Source: SYIM01 sp041182885 (GTDB lineage Bacteria > Pseudomonadota > Gammaproteobacteria > Burkholderiales > Burkholderiaceae_E). From it: 50,996 bases of DNA. Made by a program: the position numbers and the translations under genes. Below are positions 9,921 through 18,133 of this stretch, in pieces. How positions within the stretch are numbered: the first letter of the stretch is position 1; each line of letters opens with the position of its first letter. The stretch lies in assembly GCA_049423065.1 (NCBI GenBank), contig JBMSQB010000026.1, positions 1-50,996 of the forward strand. The letters run 5' to 3'. The notes under the pieces are model-generated. The model worked only from the letters and a program-made list of their open reading frames with translations. It searched no databases and was not told the DNA's origin.

Positions 9921-12344
9921 TCAGCGCCGAAACCTTGGCGGCAGCATTGATGCGATATCCACCCGCCACTCCGGCTGATTGAGCGGTCCCTTGACCTGCA
10001 CGGGAATGCTGAGCCGATTCAATGCTGCAAGCAGTGGGTCATTGCCCGGGGTCACAAGACCCACTCGAAAGCTTGCCTCCACCGCCTGCTGCTGCAGATC
10101 GAGGAGACCACTGCCACTGGCTCGGACGACAGGGGTCTCGATCAGCAGATCGCGGCTTCTCGCCTTGCCATCGCGAAGGTTGAAGCGGGCTGCCAGGCGG
10201 GTGAACTCGGTGAAGCTTGCAGCGGTGCCGGCTGGCGCACGATCGTCCTCGGTGGGTTCGGCTCGGGTATCGCGGCCCGAACGGATACGCTGCGCCGCAT
10301 CGCGCACTGCCCGCGCCAGGTCGATCCCGTGAATCCTTCCGTCTGCGACCATCAGGGCGAGTTCGCCACGAAGGCTGTCCGCCAGAGGGGCGTCCGAGAT
10401 CTGGCCGCTGAGATCGGCGCGCCAGTCTGCAAGACCCTCGAGGCGGCGCGGCTGCCCCAGCGTGTCGAGCAGGGCGGCAATGTCGATTGCGCGCGCCTGG
10501 GTGGAGAGGGTGAACGCCCGGCTCAGACGGTTGAAGTCGGCCCGCCCGGTCAGCGTGCCGCCGTGCATGGAGAGGGACAGGGCGGGGATCCGGAATCCCG
10601 CTTCATGGGATTGCGCGGAGATCCTTACCGCGGCGGCACGCACCCAGTCGGCTTTCAGTTGTCCGATCTGCAGGTCGGCTGTCCAGTTGCCGCCTGCTGC
10701 GCGCTGAAGGGTGGCCGCGGGGGTGCGGGGCTGCTGCTTGGCAGGCTCGGCGGCAGCCGTACGCGGTCTGGCATTCGCCAACGCGGGCGGGGTATTGGCG
10801 CGACCAGACTCTGCTGGCCGTTCCGTTTGTCGGCCGACCAGGGTGTCGGCGCGGCGCGCGGGGGCCTCGACGGCATTGAGGACCGGTGAAAGCAGGGCGT
10901 CAAGGCGGTCCAGATCAAGCTGGTCGGCAGCCAGCGTGACGCCAAGGCGGCCCTCTGCCCGGGCGGGGTCATAGCGGGTACGCAGCCGCATCAGGCTTGC
11001 TTCAAGCCGTGTTTCGAGGTCGGCGTCGATGGTTCTGGCGGAGCCTTCCGTATGAAGCGAGCCGCTGAGCGGCAACCGGATGGCGGGTTGACCCGAACCC
11101 GGGTCGAGCGTCAAGGTGCCCGCAATCTGCCCCAGATTCACGCTTGCCGCATCGAGGTCGGCGCGCAGTGCTCCGGTGAGCCGGAGCCCCGACTCGAGGG
11201 CACCCGCTGTGGCATCAGCCGACAGCGCGAAGCGGCTGGCAGAAAAGTTCTGCACGCCGCCAGACAGACCGTCCAGCGTCAGCTTCAGGTCAAGTTCCTG
11301 CGCACCGCGCCAGCGCAGCGACGCATCGATCGGTTTGCCGCGACTCGTCGGATTGGCGATGACAACCTCGGGAAGCGTCAGGCTGGTCTCGAAGGTGCCG
11401 TGGCGTGTTCGACCGCGCGCGTTGGCCTCCACCCCGGTGGCGGCAAACGCCAACCGGATACCGTCGTAGTCGAGCGCAGCGCCACGCGCATGCGCAGCTT
11501 CAATCGCCCAGTCCTCGCCGCCTGTCTTCAAGCCGATTGCAAACGATTCAAGGCGGCCAACGAGGCCCGGGCGCCCCAGGATGACCGACATGCGACGTGC
11601 CCGGGCGCTGGCGTCGAGCGGGCGACCGTCCTTGAACCCGCGCACGCTCATTTCCGCCCCCCGCAGGCCCACGGTTCGCTTGCCGGGGTCGACGTCGAGC
11701 GTGCCGCTGACCCGCACCAGTGCGCTGACACCAAACGGAGCCGATACCCATCGGGCACGCAGCGACATCGGCGTGACCATCTTCGAATCGAGCTCATCGA
11801 GTTTGAGTTCGATGTCGTCGAGCCAGACGACGATACCGCGCTCGGCATCGACATACTCGATGCTCGCCTCTGACAGTTCGACCTTGCCGATTTCGATTCG
11901 CGGGCGGCGCGCGGGCGGTTCATCGCCCGGTGCGGTATCGGGGGTGGCTGACAGCGGGGCAATCAGATTGTCGATGTTGCGGGTGCCGTCGGCGCGCTGC
12001 TCGATGCTCAGATGCAACCCCGTCACCCGGGCGTGCTCGACGATCACCCGGCCGCGAAGCAGGGGCAGCCACGCGATTTCAACCTTGGCGCGCTCGATGC
12101 TGGCGGCCTGCCGCTCCGAGCCCACGTCGGACAAGGTTGCACGCGGCACCGCAACGGACAGCACAGGCCAGAGCGAGAGCGCGAGCGGACCCTCGAAGCG
12201 AAGCTCGCGCCCGTAGCGCTCGCGAACAAACGCACGCACTTCATCCGCGGCAGCGTCGGGGTCAAATCGGGTGATGAGCGTGGCGGCCAGCGCCGCCACA
12301 ATGCCGACGACAACGGCCGCAAACACTGCGATCCGGAATTTCAT
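9921..12344 (-). CDS. AsmA family protein (807 aa)
   Basis: AsmA-like proteins are large, mostly periplasmic, bridge-like proteins anchored in the inner membrane and implicated in outer-membrane lipid homeostasis and phospholipid transport. The start at 12344 (MKFRIAVFAAVVVGIVAALAAT) gives one N-terminal membrane segment followed by the typical FEGPLALSLWPVLSVAVPRATLSD block. The C-terminal AsmA block is seen near LALMVADGRIHGIDLARAVRDA, followed by FTEFTRLAARFNLRDGKARSRDLLIETP and VKGPLNQPEWRVD. The middle has a low-complexity Ala/Pro/Arg linker (about residues 510-560). It diverges from the host-attachment-family gene. The symbol asmA is withheld because several paralogues usually exist. 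Confidence 0.85.
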   Translation of the reverse strand: MKFRIAVFAAVVVGIVAALAATLITRFDPDAAADEVRAFVRERYGRELRFEGPLALSLWPVLSVAVPRATLSDVGSERQAASIERAKVEIAWLPLLRGRVIVEHARVTGLHLSIEQRADGTRNIDNLIAPLSATPDTAPGDEPPARRPRIEIGKVELSEASIEYVDAERGIVVWLDDIELKLDELDSKMVTPMSLRARWVSAPFGVSALVRVSGTLDVDPGKRTVGLRGAEMSVRGFKDGRPLDASARARRMSVILGRPGLVGRLESFAIGLKTGGEDWAIEAAHARGAALDYDGIRLAFAATGVEANARGRTRHGTFETSLTLPEVVIANPTSRGKPIDASLRWRGAQELDLKLTLDGLSGGVQNFSASRFALSADATAGALESGLRLTGALRADLDAASVNLGQIAGTLTLDPGSGQPAIRLPLSGSLHTEGSARTIDADLETRLEASLMRLRTRYDPARAEGRLGVTLAADQLDLDRLDALLSPVLNAVEAPARRADTLVGRQTERPAESGRANTPPALANARPRTAAAEPAKQQPRTPAATLQRAAGGNWTADLQIGQLKADWVRAAAVRISAQSHEAGFRIPALSLSMHGGTLTGRADFNRLSRAFTLSTQARAIDIAALLDTLGQPRRLEGLADWRADLSGQISDAPLADSLRGELALMVADGRIHGIDLARAVRDAAQRIRSGRDTRAEPTEDDRAPAGTAASFTEFTRLAARFNLRDGKARSRDLLIETPVVRASGSGLLDLQQQAVEASFRVGLVTPGNDPLLAALNRLSIPVQVKGPLNQPEWRVDIASMLPPRFRR

Positions 12345-12478
12345 TTCCGAAGCGTACCCGCCTGATGCCCAGCCCAGCAAGGCAGGTGGCACCGCTCATC
12401 GGACGACAGGGAGGAAGAAAGACGATCCATGCCAGTGGTCAATGGGGCGGCAGCGGGGCCTCGTTTGGGTCGAGCCAG

Positions 12479-12498
12479 TCGCGGCCGGCCGGCCGCGA
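12479..12498. promoter_or_regulatory. Perfect 20-bp palindrome in the divergent intergenic region
   Basis: TCGCGGCCGG|CCGGCCGCGA is an uninterrupted palindrome 37 bases before the start at 12536 and 134 bases from the AsmA start, in the 191-base divergent region 12345-12535. It could be an operator or a cruciform/hairpin; GC bias makes such palindromes more likely by chance than in AT-rich DNA. Confidence 0.5.
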
Positions 12499-12535
12499 AC
12501 AGATGTGTGGCGCGAGGCGCGACGGAGGTTCGATC

Positions 12536-13027
12536 ATGGAAGCAGGATGGTGGGTGGTTGTGGCGGATTCGGCGCGCGCGCGGATCTTTGTGGCAACGGA
12601 ACTGCCTGCGCCGCTTCGGGAGATCGAGGACCTGATCCAGCCAGAAGGGCGTCTGCCGGAGCGCGCGCTTCTCCACGACCGCCCTGGGCGATCATTCGAA
12701 AGTGTGGGTGGCGCGCGGCACGCGATATCGCCGCACACCGGCCCTCGCGCCTTGAGCCGCCACCGGTTCGCCGAGCGGATTGCAGAGCGCATTGATCGTG
12801 GCCTTGCCGAGGGCAGCTTTCGCAGACTGGCGCTGGTCGCGCCACCGGCGATGCTCGGGGCCTTGCGCGCGGCGCTTTCGCCCCCGTGCAAGGCCCACTG
12901 CGAGCTGGAGATTGCCAGTGACATTGGTCGGATGGGGCGGGTGGATATCGAGCGTCATCTGGCGCATTCGGCAACGGTGGCGCGGCGACCGCCGGCCCCG
13001 GGGCGGGATGGGCATCCGCACACCTGA
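12536..13027 (+). CDS. Host attachment family protein (163 aa)
   Basis: The protein matches the family named 'protein required for attachment to host cells' (Host_attach), small cytosolic proteins related to the eRF1 domain-3 fold. Visible blocks are WWVVVADSARARIF at the N terminus, RFAERIAERIDRGLAEGSFRRLALVAPPAMLGALRAALS in the middle and an RVDIERHL-type end. The start at 12536 follows GGAGG at a good distance; the open frame upstream is not family-like. No signal peptide is present, so direct adhesion is unlikely and the family name is historical. Its true function is unknown. Confidence 0.8.
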   Translation: MEAGWWVVVADSARARIFVATELPAPLREIEDLIQPEGRLPERALLHDRPGRSFESVGGARHAISPHTGPRALSRHRFAERIAERIDRGLAEGSFRRLALVAPPAMLGALRAALSPPCKAHCELEIASDIGRMGRVDIERHLAHSATVARRPPAPGRDGHPHT

Positions 13028-13126
13028 AGCTCTGTGATCGCGAGGGGGCATTGCCAACCGTGCCATCATCACGGCATCCCGATACCTGCCGGTCACCGCG
13101 CACTGCCGCGGCGCCGCTCACCAAGC

Positions 13127-13894
13127 ATGATCATTGTTCTGTCCCCCGCCAAGACGCTGGACTTCGAATCCCCACCGGTTACATCAAACTTCTCGCAGCC
13201 GGATTTTCTGAAGGAGTCGGCCCGTCTGGTGTCACGGCTGAAAAAGCTGCCTGCTTCGCAGCTTGAGGAGATGATGGAGATCAGCCCGGCGCTCGCGCAA
13301 TTGAATGCCGAGCGCTTTCGCGCCTGGAAGCCGCCGTTTGACCGCGCCAATGCCAGGCAGGCCGCCCTGGCCTTCGCGGGTGATGTCTACGAGGGGTTGT
13401 CGGCGCCCACGCTTGACGAGGCGGCGCTGGGGTGGGCGCAGGCACGGGTCCGCATCCTGTCTGGCTTGTACGGTGTGTTGCGGCCGCTGGACCTGATTCA
13501 GCCCTACCGGCTTGAAATGGGAACACGAATGGAGACCGGGCGCGGCCCCGATCTGTACCGCTTCTGGGGCGAACGGATTGCCAGCGCGCTGGCGACCGAG
13601 TTGGCGACGCATGCCCATCCGGTTCTCGTCAACCTGGCGTCCAATGAATATTTCCGTGCCGTGCCGCCCAAGGCCCTGGGCCTGCGCATTGTCCAGCCGG
13701 TTTTTGAAGAGCGACGTGAATCGGGCTGGAAGGTGGTGAGCTTTTCCGCCAAGCGCGCACGCGGCAGCATGACGCGCTACGCCATCGACCAGCGAATCGA
13801 GGACCCCGTCGCGTTGAAGGCGTTCGATCGCGATGGCTATCGCTTCGACCCGTCGGCCTCGGATACAGACACCTGGGTGTTTCGCCGCGGCTAG
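13127..13894 (+). CDS. yaaA: Peroxide stress protein YaaA (255 aa)
   Basis: YaaA is a DNA-binding protein that lowers intracellular iron and limits oxidative damage during peroxide stress. The start at 13127 (MIIVLSPAKTLDFESPP) is the invariant family start. Further blocks are AFAGDVYEGL, ILSGLYGVLRPLDLIQPYRLEMGT, LVNLASNEYF and FSAKRARGSMTRY. Length is typical. It is convergent with murB, with a 33-base gap; no oxidative-stress regulator site was recognised in the 99 bases upstream. Confidence 0.96.
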   Translation: MIIVLSPAKTLDFESPPVTSNFSQPDFLKESARLVSRLKKLPASQLEEMMEISPALAQLNAERFRAWKPPFDRANARQAALAFAGDVYEGLSAPTLDEAALGWAQARVRILSGLYGVLRPLDLIQPYRLEMGTRMETGRGPDLYRFWGERIASALATELATHAHPVLVNLASNEYFRAVPPKALGLRIVQPVFEERRESGWKVVSFSAKRARGSMTRYAIDQRIEDPVALKAFDRDGYRFDPSASDTDTWVFRRG

Positions 13895-13927
13895 ACGCAA
13901 CCGGCACAACGCCCTGCGGCGTGGGCG

Positions 13928-14971
13928 TCAAATAAAGACCACTTCAGGCTCGAGTCGTACACCAAAGCGCTCGATGACCGAGGCCTGGATGTCGGCTGCC
14001 AGCGCGGCAATATCGCTGCCCCGGGCCCTGCCGTAGTTCACCAGCACCAGTGCATGCTGCGTGTGCACGCCGGCGTCGCCGCGGCGGGCGCCTTTCCAGC
14101 CGCATTGTTCGATGAGCCATCCCGCAGGCAGCTTGGCAAGTTGGGGCGTTGCGGGATCCCGGTAGACCGGGAGCCCGGGGTGGTTCGCGGTCAGCCGATC
14201 AGCATGTGTCGCGTCCACCACCGGATTTCGGAAAAAACTGCCGGCATTGCCGAGTTCCGCCGGATTGGGGAGCTTGCGTCTGCGAATGGCGCAGACCGCG
14301 TGGGCGATATCGAGCGGCGAGGGCGGTGGGGCCGTGGGCGGGAAGGCCGTCTGCAGGTCGGGGTAGTGGAGTCGCGGGCGAGGCTTGCGCGAGAGCGCAA
14401 AGCGCACCGACAGGATGAGCCATCGCGAGGGTCCCGCGCTGCTGCGAAACCGGCTGTCGCGATAGCCCAAGCCGCAGTCGGCCGCAGCGAACTCGCAGGG
14501 GCGGCCATCATCGAGCGACAGGGCCCGAACCGAGTGCAGATGTTCGCTGAGTTCAACCCCATAAGCGCCAATGTTCTGCACCGGGGCGGCGCCCACGCTG
14601 CCCGGGATGAGCGCGAGATTTTCAAGTCCGCTCAGCCCCTGGGCGAGTGTCCAGAGAACGAAGTCATGCCAGGGTTCGCCCGCTGCGGCCTCGACCAGAA
14701 CCTGGGCGTTGCCGAGCCTGCCGCCATCCACGGCGTCCAGCACCCTGCGACCGGCAAGTGAAACCTTGAGAACCGTGCCGTCGACATCGCGCGTGAAAAG
14801 CAGATTGCTGCCCGCACCAAGCAACAGCGACGCCGGGGCCGACTGAAGCTGATCGATTGCCTCAGGGGCATCGGCCTCGTCGCTCAGCGTGATCAGTCGG
14901 CGTGCGCGCGCAGCGACCCCAAAGGAGTTGAGCGCGGACAGGTCGGCCGATTCGGTGATTGCGAGTGGCAT
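13928..14971 (-). CDS. murB: UDP-N-acetylenolpyruvoylglucosamine reductase MurB (347 aa)
   Basis: MurB reduces UDP-GlcNAc-enolpyruvate to UDP-MurNAc in peptidoglycan synthesis, using FAD and NADPH in the cytoplasm. The start at 14971 begins MPLAITESADLSALNSFGV. FAD-binding blocks LLGAGSNLLFTRD and GLENLALIPGSVGAAPVQNIGAYGVEL are present. The catalytic Ser lies in GNAGSFFRNP, the active-site Arg in LGYRDSRF and the catalytic Glu in RLEPEVVFI at the C terminus, so this is the type I (E. coli-like) enzyme. It follows scpA on the same strand with a 19-base gap. Confidence 0.97.
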   Translation of the reverse strand: MPLAITESADLSALNSFGVAARARRLITLSDEADAPEAIDQLQSAPASLLLGAGSNLLFTRDVDGTVLKVSLAGRRVLDAVDGGRLGNAQVLVEAAAGEPWHDFVLWTLAQGLSGLENLALIPGSVGAAPVQNIGAYGVELSEHLHSVRALSLDDGRPCEFAAADCGLGYRDSRFRSSAGPSRWLILSVRFALSRKPRPRLHYPDLQTAFPPTAPPPSPLDIAHAVCAIRRRKLPNPAELGNAGSFFRNPVVDATHADRLTANHPGLPVYRDPATPQLAKLPAGWLIEQCGWKGARRGDAGVHTQHALVLVNYGRARGSDIAALAADIQASVIERFGVRLEPEVVFI

Positions 14972-14990
14972 CAGGCGCGCGCCAGGGCGC

Positions 14991-15821
14991 TCAGCTCGGC
15001 TGGTAGGCAAGCCGGACGTAGATCGGGGCGAAGGCTTCAGCCTGGGTGATTTCCACCAGCGATTCGCGGGCGAGTTCGAGCAGCGCGATGAAGGTGACCA
15101 CCACTGTCTGCGTGCCCTGCTCGATTTCAAACAGGTCTTCGAATTCGGCAAACCGGCGGTTGTGAAGGTTGCGCAGAATTCGGGTCATGAAGTCACGGAC
15201 GGAAAGTTCCTCGCGGCTGATGCGGTGGTGTTGCACCAGGCTTGCTCGGCGCAGGATGTCCGCCCAGGCATGGCGCAGGTCATCCAGGCTCACCTCGGGA
15301 AGCTGCACAACACCGCCGGTCTGGGCGATGGCTGCTGCGGGCAGGAAGTCGCGTCCGACCTGGGGCAGGGCCTCCAGCCGCTGGGCAGCGAGTTTCATGC
15401 TCTCGTATTCAATCAGCCGGCGGGCAAGTTCGGCGCGTGGATCGGCCGCTTCCTCTTCACCGTCGGCGCGCTTGACGGGCAGCAGCATTCGCGACTTGAT
15501 GTCGATGAGCAGTGCCGCCATCAGCAGGTAATCGGAGGCGAGCTCGAGATCGCGCTCGCGGATCTGCTCGATGTAGGCGAGGTACTGACGGGTCACCTCG
15601 GCCATCGGAATGTCGAAGATGTTGAAGTTCTGCTTGCGGATGAGATAGAGCAGCAGGTCGAGCGGGCCCTCGAACGACTCGAGGTAGATCTCCAGGGCGT
15701 CGGGCGGGATGAACAGGTCTTGCGGGAGCGACTCGAGCGGTGCGCCGTAGAGGCGCGCAACGATCCGCAGCTCAAGCTGTTCCGGCGAGCCGGCGTCCCC
15801 GGCGGGTGGCTGCTGGCTCAA
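14991..15821 (-). CDS. scpA: Segregation and condensation protein ScpA (276 aa)
   Basis: ScpA is the kleisin subunit of the SMC-ScpAB complex that condenses and segregates the chromosome. The N-terminal kleisin block FEGPLDLLLYLIRKQNFNIFDIPMAEVTRQYLAYI and the following YLLMAALLIDIKSRMLLP are diagnostic; the C-terminal winged-helix part is ELSVRDFMTRILRNL...VVTFIALLELARESLVEITQ. The start appears to be TTG at 15821, overlapping the stop of the upstream DUF3460 gene (TTGA), since no ATG occurs before the conserved kleisin block. scpB is not in the window. Confidence 0.95.
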   Translation of the reverse strand: MSQQPPAGDAGSPEQLELRIVARLYGAPLESLPQDLFIPPDALEIYLESFEGPLDLLLYLIRKQNFNIFDIPMAEVTRQYLAYIEQIRERDLELASDYLLMAALLIDIKSRMLLPVKRADGEEEAADPRAELARRLIEYESMKLAAQRLEALPQVGRDFLPAAAIAQTGGVVQLPEVSLDDLRHAWADILRRASLVQHHRISREELSVRDFMTRILRNLHNRRFAEFEDLFEIEQGTQTVVVTFIALLELARESLVEITQAEAFAPIYVRLAYQPS

Positions 15822-16000
15822 GGCTTTTGCGAGTAGACGTAGGGACGCTGGGCGACTCGCGACTCACGATTGCGCTGTGAGGTGTCGAGGTCTTGCGGTT
15901 TGTCCCACAAGCGGGCCCGGCCGTCGCGCTGGGCCTGTTCGAGATGCGGACGCTCGGCTCGCAGGTTTTTTAGGAAGCGGGTGATGTCGGATTCGTACAT
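15818..16000 (-). CDS. DUF3460 family protein (60 aa)
   Basis: The small hydrophilic protein starts MYESDITRFLKNL at 16000 and contains RPHLEQAQRDGRARLWDK and RNRESRVAQRPYVY, the pattern of the DUF3460 family, which in betaproteobacteria usually precedes scpA. The stop overlaps the scpA start by four bases, so translation is probably coupled. Its function is unknown. The DUF assignment is from memory of the family pattern. Confidence 0.85.
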   Translation of the reverse strand: MYESDITRFLKNLRAERPHLEQAQRDGRARLWDKPQDLDTSQRNRESRVAQRPYVYSQKP

Positions 16001-16044
16001 GCGGTGAGTCCTTGCGGTGAACGGAGTGTGCGCCTTGGCCAAAT

Positions 16045-16073
16045 TTGCCGAGGACGCACGCGGGCGCTATTAT
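16045..16073 (+). promoter_or_regulatory. Sigma70-type promoter of the rpsF operon
   Basis: TTGCCG (16045-16050), a 17-base spacer and TATTAT (16068-16073) form a near-consensus sigma70 promoter reading toward rpsF. A start near 16080 would leave a leader of about 380 bases. Confidence 0.65.
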
Positions 16074-16147
16074 TACGGGTTTCCTGCCGCACGGATCAAC
16101 CCAAAGACGCATCGATTCGGCGGCCGATGGCGGGTAAAAGCAGTCAG

Positions 16148-16173
16148 GCAGATCAAGCTCAGCAGATCAAGCT
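16148..16173. repeat. Two-copy direct repeat in the rpsF leader
   Basis: GCAGATCAAGCT at 16148-16159 and again at 16162-16173, a 14-base period. It lies 17 bases before the three-copy 13-mer array. Confidence 0.65.
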
Positions 16174-16190
16174 GGGAAGTTGAAGCTAGG

Positions 16191-16229
16191 TCGTCAAGCG
16201 GGGTCGTCAAGCGGGGTCGTCAAGCGGGG
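16191..16229. repeat. Tandem repeat, 3 x 13 bp, in the rpsF leader
   Basis: TCGTCAAGCGGGG is repeated three times perfectly with no spacer. It would be transcribed from the 16045 promoter. The 13-base period does not match the helical repeat exactly, so ordered protein binding is not obvious; slippage is an alternative origin. Confidence 0.8.
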
Positions 16230-16459
16230 TTGAGCGTTCAGCACGCTGGCACGCAGGCAAACCTGAGTCTGTCACCACTGATTTTACTTGACCGGGGCCA
16301 GGGGCGGACCGGACGCGTTTCCGGTAACGGGGGTTCAGCGCAACAGGCTCACAACGGTCTGTTCCGAACGGCTCACGCTGCGGGGCATTGCAGCGGGGAA
16401 GGTTCGGACGGGGTTGTTTGCCGCGGTTCTGGGCCCGATTTCAAAGCAAAGGAGCACAC

Positions 16460-16849
16460 ATGCGTCATTACGAGATCGTGCTGATCGTTCATCCCGATCA
16501 GAGCGAGCAGGTCCCCGCCATGATCGACCGCTACAAGGCCATGGTCGAGGCGCAGCAGGGCAAAATTCACCGGGTGGAAGACTGGGGTCGTCGGCAGCTT
16601 GCCTACCCGATCCAGAAAGTTGCGAAAGCCCACTATGTGCTCATGAATCTCGAGTGCGGCAAGCCCGTGCTTGACGAGCTCGAGCACGCCTTCAAGTTCA
16701 ACGATGCGGTGCTGCGGCACCTCACGCTGGCCATGAAGCGGGCGCACACCGGTCCTTCCCCGATGTGGAAGCAGATCCAGCGCGAAGAGGCGCGCAAGGT
16801 GGCTGCCGAGTCGGCCCCGGCGGCGCCTGCCCCCGCGCCGCAGGTCTGA
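16460..16849 (+). CDS. rpsF: 30S ribosomal protein S6 (129 aa)
   Basis: S6 is a platform protein of the small subunit that pairs with S18. The start at 16460 (MRHYEIVLIVHPDQSEQ) is the family start and follows AAGGAG. Family blocks are GRRQLAYPIQKVAKAHYVLMNLEC and FNDAVLRHLTLAMKRA. The last about 20 residues are an Ala/Pro-rich tail. It begins the S6-PriB-S18-L9 cluster. Confidence 0.98.
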   Translation: MRHYEIVLIVHPDQSEQVPAMIDRYKAMVEAQQGKIHRVEDWGRRQLAYPIQKVAKAHYVLMNLECGKPVLDELEHAFKFNDAVLRHLTLAMKRAHTGPSPMWKQIQREEARKVAAESAPAAPAPAPQV

Positions 16850-16878
16850 TCGCCTCGTTGGGTCCGGAATCCAACTCG

Positions 16879-17190
16879 GTGTCGCTGCAAGCGGTGCTCC
16901 TGTCCATGCAGTCTCTGCGCTACACGCCTGGTGGCGTTGCCATGATCGATGCAGTCCTGTCGCATCGCTCCACGCAGCGCGAAGGCGGGCATCCCCGTCA
17001 GGTCGAGCTCGATCTGTCGGCGCGCTTTGCGGATCGGGCGGCTGAGCAGCTGTCGCGTACGCCGCTTGGCAGCGTGCTTCGCGTGCAGGGTTTCCTTGCG
17101 CCTCGCCGTCGGGGCAGCAAGTCGGTTCTGCTGCATGTCACCGAGTTCCAACAAGACCCGACACCGGCATCGCTTTCCGGATCCGTCTAA
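16879..17190 (+). CDS. priB: Primosomal replication protein PriB (about 103 aa)
   Basis: PriB is a small OB-fold single-strand DNA-binding protein that bridges PriA and DnaT in replication restart. The family signature LRYTPGGVAMIDAVLSHRSTQREGG and later GSVLRVQGFLAPRRRGSKSVLLHVTEFQ is clear. The start is uncertain: GTG at 16879 is chosen because it gives the usual 13 or so residues before LRYTP; a GGAA lies about ten bases upstream, and an in-frame TTG lies farther up. Its place between rpsF and rpsR is the conserved one. Confidence 0.9.
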   Translation: MSLQAVLLSMQSLRYTPGGVAMIDAVLSHRSTQREGGHPRQVELDLSARFADRAAEQLSRTPLGSVLRVQGFLAPRRRGSKSVLLHVTEFQQDPTPASLSGSV

Positions 17191-17222
17191 TCCCTGTTCC
17201 GAATTTTCTGAAAGGTTCAATC

Positions 17223-17495
17223 ATGGTCATGCGTCGTGGCACGAAGGACAAAAAAGTCCGCCGCAACACCCAGAGCGCGCTCTTCAAGCGCCGCAAGTTC
17301 TGTCGTTTCACCGCCGAGAAAATCGAGTGGATCGACTATAAAGACGTCGACGTGCTGAAAGACTTCATCACCGAGACCGGCAAGATCATCCCGGCCCGTC
17401 TTACCGGCACCCGTGCCCGGTATCAGCGCCAGTTGGGCGATGCCATCAAGCGCGCGCGTTTCCTCGCGCTGCTGCCTTACACCGACAACCACTGA
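17223..17495 (+). CDS. rpsR: 30S ribosomal protein S18 (90 aa)
   Basis: S18 binds S6 in the 30S platform. The sequence contains RKFCRFTAEKIEWIDYKDVDVLKDFITETGKIIPARLTGTRARYQRQL and ends KRARFLALLPYTD, all family-typical. A single Cys is present (KFCRF), so a full four-Cys zinc motif is absent, as in most proteobacterial S18. It lies 32 bases after priB and 13 before rplI. Confidence 0.98.
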   Translation: MVMRRGTKDKKVRRNTQSALFKRRKFCRFTAEKIEWIDYKDVDVLKDFITETGKIIPARLTGTRARYQRQLGDAIKRARFLALLPYTDNH

Positions 17496-17508
17496 GGAGA
17501 GGTGAACC

Positions 17509-17961
17509 ATGCAAATCATTCTTCTCGAACGCGTTGCCAACCTGGGCCAACTGGGTGATGTGGTCCGCGTCAAAGACGGCTACGCCCGCAATTTTCTGAT
17601 TCCGCAGGGCAAGGCGCGCCGCGCCACCGACGCCGCGCTGAAAGAATTCGAAGCGCGCCGCGCCGAGCTCGAAAAAGTTCAGTCTGACAAGCTGGCCGTA
17701 GCCCGGTCACTGGGCGAACGTCTGTCCGGCTACACCTGGCAGACCACGGTCAAGGCCGGTGTCGATGGCCGGCTGTTCGGCTCGGTCACCAACTTTGACG
17801 TGGCCGAGGGCCTCACCAGCCAGGGCTACACGGTCAGCAAGGCCATGGTGCGCATGCCCACGGGACCCATCAAGAGCATTGGCGAGCACAAGCTCGAGAT
17901 CGCGCTCCACCATGATGTGGTGGTCGAGGTCACGGTGTCGGTGATTGGCGATACCGCCTGA
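17509..17961 (+). CDS. rplI: 50S ribosomal protein L9 (150 aa)
   Basis: L9 is the elongated two-domain protein of the large subunit that helps maintain reading frame. The N-terminal signature MQIILLERVANLGQLGDVVRVKDGYARNFLIPQGKA is followed by the long connecting helix and the C-terminal domain (GVDGRLFGSVTNFDVAEGL...HDVVVEVTVSVIGD). GAGGAGAGG lies upstream of the ATG. An intrinsic terminator follows. Confidence 0.98.
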   Translation: MQIILLERVANLGQLGDVVRVKDGYARNFLIPQGKARRATDAALKEFEARRAELEKVQSDKLAVARSLGERLSGYTWQTTVKAGVDGRLFGSVTNFDVAEGLTSQGYTVSKAMVRMPTGPIKSIGEHKLEIALHHDVVVEVTVSVIGDTA

Positions 17962-18012
17962 TCGGTCCTCGGGTTGACCGGTCCCGGGACACCCCCGGAC
18001 CGTGCCGAAAGG

Positions 18013-18037
18013 AAAGGGGCGCGCAGGCGCCCCTTTT
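18013..18037 (+). terminator. Intrinsic terminator of the rpsF-rplI operon
   Basis: AAAGGGGCGC, loop GCAG, GCGCCCCTTTT: a perfect 10-bp stem followed by a short T run, 50 bases after the rplI stop. Confidence 0.88.
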
Positions 18038-18115
18038 CTCGTCTACTGCACCAAGGCGGTCCACTCCCGATGGCTAATGAGGGTGCCGGTCAGGTATCCT
18101 GAATGTATCGAATTT

Positions 18116-18133
18116 GAACCCGCCGACGGGTTC
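18116..18133 (+). promoter_or_regulatory. Hairpin in the dnaB leader
   Basis: GAACCCG, loop CCGA, CGGGTTC: a perfect 7-bp stem, 31 bases before the dnaB start. It has no T tract. The rest of the rplI-dnaB interval shows no clear promoter. Confidence 0.45.

Larger units (their letters stand above)
16001..16459 (+). other. Long leader/intergenic region before rpsF
   Basis: This 459-base divergent region holds a good sigma70-type promoter (16045-16073), a two-copy 14-base-period repeat (16148-16173) and three perfect copies of a 13-mer (16191-16229), then about 230 bases of untranslated sequence before rpsF. In several bacteria the rpsF leader carries an RNA motif bound by the S6:S18 complex. 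The segment 16340-16440 could hold one, but I cannot confirm a fold by eye. No small gene with a convincing start was found. Confidence 0.6.

Noticed and set aside
16191..16229. CRISPR-like repeats
   Set aside because: Units are 13 bp, directly tandem and without spacers; no cas genes are present.
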